64,000 nt of DNA, taken from positions 3,410,001 to 3,474,000 of the forward strand of contig JBBMOL010000082.1 of NCBI GenBank assembly GCA_037954665.1, read 5' to 3'. This DNA is from Laguncularia racemosa. Lineage: Eukaryota; Streptophyta; Magnoliopsida; Myrtales; Combretaceae. Below the pieces are notes generated by a model that was not told the origin of the DNA, did not search any database, and saw nothing but the letters and a program-made list of their open reading frames with translations. Positions 54,748 to 63,479 of the stretch are shown here, piece after piece (position 1 is the first letter of the stretch; each line of letters opens with the position of its first letter). The translations under genes and the position numbers were made by a program.

Positions 54748-55762
54748 GTTATCCATGGATCGAGTTGAACCGGCGATGAGTTGGGCCGATGGATCCTATA
54801 GAAGACTGGCATATTGAAGAGCATTTCTTTCATGTATTTTTCATTTTATGAACTATTTTTGTTTGTATTTGGTTTTGGGACACTTTTATTTCCTTGTAAT
54901 TTTCATTTAGGGTTAACCACCTTAAAAGTGGCAAACTTGTAATTTTGAGCACTTTTTAACCCTAGGAGTAGCAAGTATAAATACTTGCTTAAGAGAGGGT
55001 TTGAGGGGCTAATTTTTCAGAATAAACGCTTCACATTTCGTGAGAGGGCTTAGGGTTTCCTAATTCCAAAATTCTCTTATCAATTTCAATCCCAAGAAGT
55101 TGGAATTGTGGCGAGTGCAACAAGGAGAAATCGTGAGTAATATCGATTCATCTTTGTTGTTGTTCATTTCTTCTCCAGTGAGTCATATCTAGGGTTGATT
55201 TGAATCTTTCTTGGACTTTTTAGTGATTGTAATTCGTGGATAATCATCTTGTAAAGGTTGATTGTTCATTGAGATTGAATGCTTCTTAATGATTGGCGTG
55301 AATTGGCATTATTGGAAGGATTTTGAGATCTCGGTTTTGTGCTTGTCTTTATTGCTCCCTTTTGATATGATTTTACGTGAACTTCATGTTCTCTTGTGGT
55401 TATTTGGTTAATATTATCATTAGAGATTACAATTGAATCATTTGAACAACAATTTCATCAAAATCTACAAGGTGTGCACGTGAAATTACCCTCAAGTGAA
55501 CCGGTTTGTGTTTTGTGAATTGAGGTGTTTTCCTTGATTCTTTTGATTGTGCTTAAGCTTGGAATTAGGCACATCATCTTTTTGGTATCAGAGCAATCAT
55601 CATATTTGGATTTAAGATTAAACACATCCTAATTGAAAAATCGGTTATAAACATTGGAAATTGATACCATTATTCATGAGATTGAGATTAGTTTGATTGA
55701 CATTGTTTGATTGTCTTTCAAATTGGTTTTGTATGTGCTTAATATTAGTTTTAGGCACATCA
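54537..55762 (+). repeat. 3' LTR of element A
   Basis: 1226 bp, same length as the 5' LTR with few differences. It contains the ORF end (to 54747), the TATA palindrome (54970-54989) and the inner PBS copy (55583-55594). It is preceded by the purine-rich CCCGAGGAGA. Confidence 0.96.
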
Positions 55763-55767
55763 TTTTG

Positions 55768-56880
55768 TCAAAGAGATCTCAAGGTTCATTACCGGGAAAC
55801 ATGGAAACCAACCCTAGAGAACATGTTAAAGCTATCACATTACGAAGTGGTAAGGAACTACAACCAAAGGTTCAAGAAGAAGAGAGTCGGGTGACTGAAC
55901 CAGCAAAAGAACAAGTAGTTCTTAAAGAAGGGGGAAAGCATTCAGAAAAATCACCTAAAGAGAAATCATCACCTCCATTAATCCCAGAATACAAGCCCAA
56001 TGTTCCTTACCCAGCACGACTCATGAAGGACAGAATAGATGAGCACTATAGCAGATTTTTAGAGATATTCATGCAATTGCATATCAACCTTCCACTGGTT
56101 GAGGCATTATCACAAATGCCACGATATGCAAAATTTTTGAAAGAGTTGCTATCGAACAAAAGGAAGCTTGAAGAGCTCTCTACTGTAACTTTAGGAGGAG
56201 AATGCTCTGTGGTAATTCAGAACAAACTCCCAAAGAAGTTAAAAGATCCTGGGAGCTTTACCATCCCTTGCCTGATAGGGAATTTATCTGAAGAACGGGC
56301 ATTGGCTGATTTGGGAGCCAGCATTAATTTGATGCCATACAAGATGTTCTAGAAATTGGGTATTGGAGAGCCGAAATCGACCAAAATGAGTCTTCAGTTA
56401 GCTGATTGATCAGTTAAATTCCCAAGAGGAGTAGTTGAAGATGTATTAGTGAAGGTGCAGGACTTCATCTTCCCGGCGGATTTCGTCATCCTTGACATGG
56501 AAGCAGATGTGGAGGTCCCTCTTATATTGGGGAGGCCATTTTTGGCTACTGCTAGAGCCATAATTGATGTTGGGGATGGGAAGTTATTGTTGAGAATGGG
56601 AAATGAAGAGGTCATAGTGAAAATGCCTGACGTCCTTAGACAAAGCCTACACCATGATGATACATGCTATGCAATCGACTACCTTGACTTTGCAGTTTTA
56701 GATTCATTGCAAGACCTGTTGATTGGTGATGCATTGGAATTGTGTTTGATGAATGGGGAGAAAGAGCAACCTGAAAATATGGCGATTAGAGCAGTTGTCA
56801 ATCAGCTTAATAATAATCCTAAGTTGAGAGAAGAAAGAAGCTTTGAAGGTATGAATAGATCCACCATTTAGAGATCGAAA
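55768..56880 (+). pseudogene. Athila element G: gag end and aspartic protease
   Basis: It continues gag at SKRSQGSLPGNMETNPREHV and KAITLRSGKEL, then the linker. Protease follows with RALADLGASINLMPYKMF (catalytic Asp in D-L-G-A present) and VPLILGRPFLATARAIIDVG. The ORFs 55711-56352 and 56449-56871 are in the same frame, separated by TAG at 56350 and TGA at 56407, so damage is slight. The acidic linker leads to RT after a TAG at 56869. Confidence 0.9.
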
Positions 56881-57905
56881 CCTTCAATTGAGGAACCACC
56901 TGAGCTAGAATTGAAACAACTGCTAGACTACCTTCAATATGCATTTTTGGAAGAAGATTCTAAACTTGCAGTCATAATTGCATCAAATCTAGATCGAGAT
57001 CAGCAGGAAAGGTTATTGCATGTCTTGGGGCAACACAAGAAAGCAATTGCATGGAAAATTGCAGATATAAAGGGGATTAGCCCATCATTTTGTACACACA
57101 AAATTTTGATGGAAGATTGTGTCAAGCCAGTGGTACAACCGCAGTGCCGACTTAATCCAAATATGAGAGATGTTGTAAAAAAGGAAGTCATCAAATTGCT
57201 TGATGCAGGAATGATCTACCCGATTTCTGATAGCTCATGGGTGAGCCCCATTCAAGTAGTTCCGAAGAAAGGCGGTATGACAGTGGTACCGAATGAAAAA
57301 AATGAACTCATCCCGATGAGAACTGTCACTGGATGGAGAGTTTGTATAGATTACCGCAAGCTAAATGACGCAACTCGAAAGGATCATTTTCCTCTTCCAT
57401 TTGTGGACTAAATTCTTGAAAGGTTAGCTGGTCATGCATATTACTATTTCCTCGATGGGATGTCAGGATATTTTCAGATTCCTATTGTACCCGAAGACCA
57501 AGAAAAGAGGACATTCACATGCCCTTTTGGGACTTCGCTTATCGATGCATGCCTTTCAGATTATGCAAAGCTCCAGCCACCTTTCAACGATGCATGATGG
57601 CTATTTTTGAGGGTATGGTAGGAGACAAGATGGAAGTATACATGGATGATTTTATTGTTTTCGAGAATTCTTTTGATGAGTGTCTACACCATCTTGAGTT
57701 AGTGTTGCAATGTTGTGAAGATACTAACCTGGTCCTAAATTTGGAGAAGTGTCATTTTATGGCAAAAGAAGGTATTGTTTTGGGTTATAAAATCTCCAAG
57801 AAAGGCATTTTCAAGGTGAATAGCCAAAGGCTTAAGCATTACTTTGGGGACAAAACAGTTTCGGAAGAAAAGGAGGAACTGAACCTCATTCTCATCTCCA
57901 TTTGA
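56881..57905 (+). pseudogene. Athila element G: reverse transcriptase fused to integrase tail
   Basis: The ORF 56911-57411 covers LELKQLLDYLQYAFLEEDSK, KAIAWKIADIKGISPSFCTH, VSPIQVVPKKGGMTVVPNEK and VCIDYRKLNDATRKDHFPLP. A stop and a frameshift near 57530 follow. The second ORF (57519-57905) has APATFQRCMMAIFEGMVGDK and the active site MEVYMDDFIVF, then HFMAKEGIVLGYKISKKGI. It then passes directly into FKVNSQRLKHYFGD, which is the extreme C-terminus of Athila integrase. The rest of RT, RNase H and most of integrase are missing, and the joint keeps the frame. Confidence 0.88.
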
Positions 57906-58345
57906 GCTCCACCAGTTCATTACGTCAAGCTAACAACGTTAAACAACAGCATTTCTTGGGAGGCAACCCATGTTGCTCAAGTAAGTTTTCTTCTTTACTC
58001 TTTACTTTCTTTATTATCACCCATTGTTTTGGAGTAACTTTTGCAGGACAGCAAGCTATAGAGGGGCTAACCAAGTTTGGATTCTATGAAAGTCACCTTA
58101 ATAGAGCTTCTTTTAAGCTCTAAGTGTGGGAAAATTCAGGATGGGAGACCTTTTCAAGGGAGTGCAAGATGAAGTGATGACAGGTATGTACTTTGATTTG
58201 CACAACCGAGTACACTAGTGGTGTATCCGGTTTCTCACACATGCTAGAGGGTATCTAAATTGACTTTGCAATACAAAAGGGAAATACGTCATGGTGTAGC
58301 CTCCCGTGCACTTAAAAAAAATGCTCATTGTGTACATATCAGAGA

Positions 58346-58712
58346 TACACGAATAAGGTACACGCTCATGTACCTGGTCGTGTATCTGACCCACAAAAGG
58401 CACAATTCGATATACGAACAAGGTACACGCTCGTGTACGTGGTCATGTATCTGACCCACAGAACACCCCCTTTATATACACGAACAAGATATACGCTCGT
58501 GTACCTGGTCATGTATTTGACTCACAGAATGCTCTCCCATGATACACGAACAAGGTACACGCTCGTGTACCTGGTCGTGTATCTAACCTACAGAATGCTC
58601 TCCCACGATACACGAACAAGGTACACGCTCATGTACCTGGTCGTGTATCTAACCAATAGAAAGGAATCCAAAGTACACGACCAATGTACATGACCGTGTA
58701 CTTGGTCGTGTA
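58346..58712 (+). repeat. Array of six 39-bp hairpin units
   Basis: Units at 58346-58384, 58411-58449, 58477-58515, 58543-58581, 58609-58647 and 58674-58712: each exactly 39 bp, starts 65-66 bp apart. Outer arms are TACACGAACAAGGTACACG-like, and the second half is its near reverse complement (CTCGTGTACCTGGTCGTGTA). The 26-27-bp spacers are also alike (CTGACCCACAGAATGC-like) for most units, so this is a 66-bp tandem repeat with a palindromic core. Confidence 0.93.
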
Positions 58713-60765
58713 TCTAATTTTTCTACTCGTACTATAAAAGGACTCCTCACTTCACTTTGCCATTTACACGACCCATTCTCCATTCGTGTATTTGACCCAC
58801 TCACTCCCACTTTACTCCTCCATACCGTGGTTGTTCTTTCCACACCATAAATTTCTTCCGTTTCAAGGACTCAAGGTAAGTAAGTTTTCTCTTCTTCTTC
58901 TTCAATACTTATTGCAATACAGTTGTTGCTCGGTTTTCTTTTATGACTACCATACATGCTTGCATCTATGATGATGGTATGATGAGTGATTTCGCAGTTT
59001 GGAAGTCGATTGTTGATAGATCTGTAGACATTTTGAACTCACGTGAATGCATGTTTGATTGATGTCATGAGTGGCTGCCAAACAAGTGAATCGACAGTTA
59101 GGGTTTGAACATGAATATTTGGGACTTTGATTTTATGGGTTTCTGGAACAATGTTGTTATGTTTCTTTCCCAATCTTCTTCTTAGAAACCAAGTTATGAG
59201 GCCATTTTTTTTATGATCACTAAACTATCGCACCTAGCTTCTTAGAATCAAGATTCAAACTTTATCGTTTAAGGATGCTTTGGGTGTGTTGTAGTTACAT
59301 TTTTTTGCCTTCAGGAAGGTAGATTGATAATATACTAAAGCCACAAGACCTGATTTTGAGCGTTCCTATGGTAATTTGTGCATGTATGAGATGGGTAGAT
59401 ACACAATCAAGTACAAAATCGTGTACTTTGGTTGTGTATCTCAACTGCGCTATCTTCCTCCTTATTTCAGAAACCTAATGCAAGTCCTATCATTTTCTTT
59501 GTGTAATTGACGACCTTAACTTATTTTGAGACCATTTTATTCTTGAATGATAAAGACATTAGGGACAATGTCTCAATCTAAGTGTGGGGAAGGGGATACG
59601 AAAAGAAATTTGATAAGGGTTGTGCTGAATTGTATGAGTCATTCAAAAATTTCCCCTATTTTTTCTCTTTTTGCTTGATAATCGAATTTTGAAATCATGA
59701 TTACAAATTACATAGTATTTTAGCATTTAGTGAATGAATTCCTCTAAAAGAGTGTTGTGCATGTCACCTTTGTCTTCTTTGGAACATTGATACTTAGTCA
59801 AAGTTATGGGATAAAATCGTTGTGAAACTTTAAGATCTTGAGAGCCATTTAATCTTTCATGAAAGGGCAAATGAAATGATTCTCTTGGTGATCCTTCTTA
59901 GAAGATCTCTTTAAAGTAATAATTTAATGAAAGCATGTTATACTTGAAAAATAAAGGATTGGTTAGTATGGGTAAGCTTTGGTCCCTTAGAAGAGCGAAG
60001 TTTGACTCCGCTACTAACTAGTCAAAATAATAAGTTAAGGTAATAGAGGTTCGATGGGGTTCCTTTAAAACCTGGTCACCTAAGGTCGTCTAGCCTGGGA
60101 TCGGCCAACCGAGGAAATTACCGTAATAAAATGAAATACCATAAAGGCAAAAGTTGAGAGGGTCCTGTAACTCGAGTAATTAAGCCCATAGGAATGCCCT
60201 CAATTGAGGGGATAACGTTCGTTAACTTAGGTGACGAGCCTAGGATTATCGGTTGAAAACTCGTTACATGGGTTGCAAGATCCTAAACAAAAAAAAAGGG
60301 ATGAAACCAGTGAACTATTACAAAGAATAAAATCTTTGAAGAGATCAACCAAAAAGGAGGAGGAATCCAGGGGAAACATAGATGCAATGTATTTTCATTA
60401 TTGATTGCTTTACTAAGAGAGATAATTGAGAAGATTATAGACTCTTTAGTGTTGGTTGAAATGTACCATGTTTCCTTTTGCTCTAATTGATCTTGTGTCT
60501 AATTTTGATCATGAAAGCCATTGTTAAATGACAAGGGTAAAGATTGGTTTACTCTGATTAATTCTAGAAATTTGACTAAAGTATCTTTGTTACAATACTT
60601 TCACGATAAGGTGAGAAGCACACTCATTAGATTGAGGGATTGCATTGAGCTTTAAAGATTAAAATTCATAAATGTTAATGTGTGAGTAGTATTATTTGGT
60701 AACGACAATCATGATTAATGAGAAGTTTGATTAATGTTTTATTTTGCTTGAGGACAAGCAAAGAC

Positions 60766-60782
60766 TTAAGTGTGGGGAAGTT
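60766..60782 (+). other. Polypurine tract of Athila G
   Basis: TTAAGTGTGGGGAAGTT directly before the 3' LTR (TGATAAGTCG at 60783). RNase H-resistant purine-rich primers of this form are typical of Athila elements. Near-copies at 58121 and 59579 are not next to an LTR. Confidence 0.85.
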
Positions 60783-62207
60783 TGATAAGTCGTAAAATAA
60801 CCTTATCTAGAGTAATGAAATTGTGCTTTATTGTTGAATTTTTAGATAATTTGTTGAAGAAAAGGATGCTTAATGGAATGAATGTTAATTTCAGGATCTT
60901 CTAGAGTATTTTGGAGCTAAGGGAAGGAGTTTTGAAGAGTCGGATCAAGTTTAGAAGGAATTGGATACATTACATGTGAAGAGAAAGAATTCTGGAAAGT
61001 ACACAAGCGAGATACATGCCCATGTACTTTGCTTGTGTATACTGAAGCGGATGTCTGGAAAGTACACGCCCATATACTTTGCTTGTGTATCTAAGTTTTT
61101 CTTCTGTTCGATGATGTTTCAAATACACGACCAATGTACACTCCCATGTACTTGCTCGTGTATATTCACATAAGGACACTTGGAAGCAAGCATGAGATAC
61201 ACGAACGAGATACACTACTTGTGTATCCGCTCATGTATATATCCAACCGGGGTACATGTATAAATAGACCATTAGTTTGCCCTAGAACCAGAGTTTACAA
61301 ATTTTTTATTTTCTCTGACTCTCATAACAGCAAGGGAAAGAAGATTCTGTCGATTCCAAGGGAGATTGAAGACCCACGAAGAAGAAGATTCTATCTTTAA
61401 GGGTTGTGACTATGAATTTTATCTATTCTTCTAGTAATTGCATTTCTTTTGTCCAATTTATGGAGGAGTAGACCCTAGATCTAGATTTTATTTGAAACTT
61501 CTCTGTCATGTGATGAAGATTTGGTCATTAATGTGAAGTTGTTGACTTTCTTATGATTAATTGCATGCCCTTCAATTGTTTCTTAGATTCATAGATCCGG
61601 AATATGAATTTTTGCATGATATCATATTAGTTAATTGAGAAATTGCTCTTATGATTAGATTTAATGTAATTAATGAGATTTGATTGTTCTTCTAGAGATA
61701 GGAAACAAGAGTCTTCTGTTTACATCTATTATTTTGATGCGAATTCATGTGCTTTATGCAATTCTAGGTTGCTATTAACTAAGGAGAGATCTTATTTGAT
61801 AAGCCTAGGATTATACAGGTTAATATACTTGAGAAAGTAGTTAACTTGACTAGAGAATTCGACAGTATAAGAAGTCAATTACGACAATCTTTAGAAATCT
61901 AATGAATTACATGATAGAGAAGGAGTAGAATAAGATCTAGGTTACTTTTGTTAATTGATAAATCTTTAGAATCATTGTTGTTAGTGAGTTATTAGTTTTA
62001 AGATTAGAGTAATTAAGTTTCAACCAACATTATTAAGCGGCAGTTAGATAATAGGAACGAAGTTAGTATTAGTAGTTGGTGTATCTCTGAGGGACGACCT
62101 TGTGCTTACTCGCTATATTACGCTACGATAGGTGCACTTGCCTATTGCTTCGTAGTAGGATTAAGAACAAGAATTCAATTTATTAAAACTATGATTGGCG
62201 ACGATCA
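60783..62207 (+). repeat. 3' LTR of Athila G
   Basis: 1425 bp, the partner of 48342-49780. It has lost 14 bp in the second U3 hairpin and has scattered substitutions. It is followed by R2 RT sequence. Confidence 0.95.
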
Positions 62208-62751
62208 GGAACCACCTAACACCATGCAATTCATCCAACATATTGTCTAGCTTAAGAAATGCGAATCCATATTCCATAGTGATTTTGTTTATCACCTTGT
62301 TGTCAACAAACATCCTCTAGCTATTGTCTTTCTTGGGAGTCAACATTGCAAGAACAATGCAGGGACTTATGCTTTTCTGTATAAGTCCCTTCTGTAATAG
62401 CTCTTCCACCTTCTCTCTCCAAATCTCACTTTCTTTTGCGTTCATCTTATAGCATGGTAAGTTTGATAAACTCGCCCCAAGAGTAAGATCAATGTAATAT
62501 TGTATTTTCCTTAAAGGTAGTAGTCCATCAAGTGTCTCCTTTGATATTATTTCTTTAAACTCTTGCAATAAAGTACACATCGTTCTTGGTGCTCCTCCAC
62601 TTGTACCTATTTCCATTGATCAACACATTCTTAACCACTAACACGTGAAATCTTCTTGTCTCTTTAACTTTAGAGTCAAACTCATGAGTAATGGCCAAAA
62701 TCAACTTTTCTCAAGTGATTCCAACTAAATTTTTAAAGGCATTAACATATA
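62208..62751 (-). pseudogene. Chromovirus R2: reverse transcriptase, N-terminal half
   Basis: The ORF 62317-62616 reads LLQEFKEIISKETLDGLLPL, IDLTLGASLSNLPCYKMNAK and VEELLQKGLIQKSISPCIVL, then AMLTPKKDNS: fingers of a chromovirus RT. Leftward it goes on with a broken VDNKVINKIT-like stretch and LDNMLDELHGVRWF, which meets LSKIELKNWYHQI at 48336 across element G. The right side (62640-62751) is the poorly kept protease-RT linker. Confidence 0.87.
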
Positions 62752-63479
62752 TGATGTGCTCAAAACCAAGCCCAAGCACACAAAACCCAATTGAAAGACT
62801 AATTATACAATGAAATCAAACTAGTCCTCTATATTGCATAAACCGTCAATCTTTATAATTCTAAATCCACAAATATGAAAATGTATGAAGATTGCATATC
62901 CAAGAATGGTAAGCTCAGATACCAAAAGATGATGTGCTCAAAACTAAGGTTAAGCACATGCAAATGAATCAAAGAAACAACTTCAATTCACAAATAAAAA
63001 CCGGTTCAATAAGATCATGAATTGCGTGAACCCTAATGGAGATTTAATGAAATCTAAAGCTTTAAAGATGCAATTAACAATCCAACAATGATAATCTTCT
63101 CCAATAAAACAACAATCACAAGAATTCCACGTAAATTACACACAAGAACAATAAGAACCAATTTCGTAAATCTCCCTTCCCATAATTTCCAATTTACAGT
63201 TTAAAATTGATAAACAATTGTTGATGGAGAATCACAAGTATGATAATTACTCAAAATAAACACACTAATTCAAATTGATACCAATTCAAATTTGGCTAAG
63301 AAATGTTCTAATCCAACCCTAGATATTACACACTAGAGAAGAAAAATAAAACAAGTAGAAATTGATATGACTCACAATTTCAATTGTTGCACTCGCTACA
63401 GTCTCAACTCTTGGAAATTGAAATTGATAAAAGGAAATGGAACTAGGGAAACCTTAAGCTCTCTCTCACGAAAAGGTGA
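62752..63479 (-). mobile_element. Truncated LTR, minus strand, with internal PBS
   Basis: On the plus strand it starts TGATGTGCTCAAAACCAAGC, the reverse of a B-type LTR end. At 62913-62941 it has GCTCAGATACCA followed by a second LTR-end copy (TGATGTGCTCA at 62930), that is, an inner PBS TGGTATCTGAGC and an inner LTR end 178 bp from the outer one. Homology continues to the region just downstream of TATA (CTCACGAAAAGGTGA), then stops abruptly at about 63479. The U3 is missing. Confidence 0.78.

Larger units (their letters stand above)
51308..55762 (+). mobile_element. PR-only element A
   Basis: 4455 bp with exact target-site duplication TTTTG (51303-51307 and 55763-55767), inserted in the gag of Athila G. 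Both LTRs are 1226 bp (51308-52533 and 54537-55762) and nearly identical, so this is probably the youngest insertion in the window. The PBS TGGTATCAGAGC is at 52540-52551; a second copy lies inside each LTR (52354-52365 and 55583-55594). The internal region is 2003 bp and codes only for a retropepsin with a long tail that runs into the 3' LTR. There is no gag, RT, RNase H or integrase. Confidence 0.96.
57906..60782 (+). other. Athila G 3' noncoding region
   Basis: 2.9 kb without recognisable genes. In order: the GTTAAACAACAGC...TTGGGAGGCAACCC motif typical of the sequence after Athila pol (57936-57969), a PPT-like TAAGTGTGGG (58121-58130), the 39-bp hairpin array (58346-58712), a single looser hairpin (59398-59439), a second PPT-like copy (59579-59595), the block conserved with Athila C (59960-60290), and the true polypurine tract (60766-60782). 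ORFs over the array only reflect its repeats. Confidence 0.75.
48342..62207 (+). mobile_element. Athila-type element G (host of element A)
   Basis: A plus-strand element inserted in the RT gene of R2. LTRs are 48342-49780 (1439 bp) and 60783-62207 (1425 bp), TGATAAGTCG...GATCA. The PBS (tRNA-Asp type) is at 49787-49805 and the polypurine tract at 60766-60782. The flanks (ACAAC and GGAAC) agree at three of five bases, consistent with a decayed target duplication. Coding content: gag (cut by element A), protease, RT up to just past the active-site domain, then a direct in-frame jump to the integrase tail. A 2.9-kb 3' noncoding region carries hairpin repeats. Without A and one TTTTG it is about 9.4 kb. 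Confidence 0.93.

Noticed and set aside
51308..55762. Treating the inner PBS as the real end of the element A LTR
   Set aside because: The target repeat TTTTG follows the outer end at 55762, both LTRs are 1226 bp to the outer end, and the solo LTR at 3917-5145 agrees.
58328..58693. 121-codon ORF with YTLVYLVMYLTHR-like peptide repeats
   Set aside because: It is the translation of the DNA hairpin array, whose 66-bp period is a multiple of three. There is no start context, and the U3 copies are not in a matching frame.
58346..58712. CRISPR-like array: 39-bp palindromic repeats with 26-27-bp spacers
   Set aside because: The spacers are themselves nearly identical, the array lies in the 3' region of a plant Athila element, and related units occur in its LTRs. 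It is a 66-bp tandem repeat with a palindromic core.
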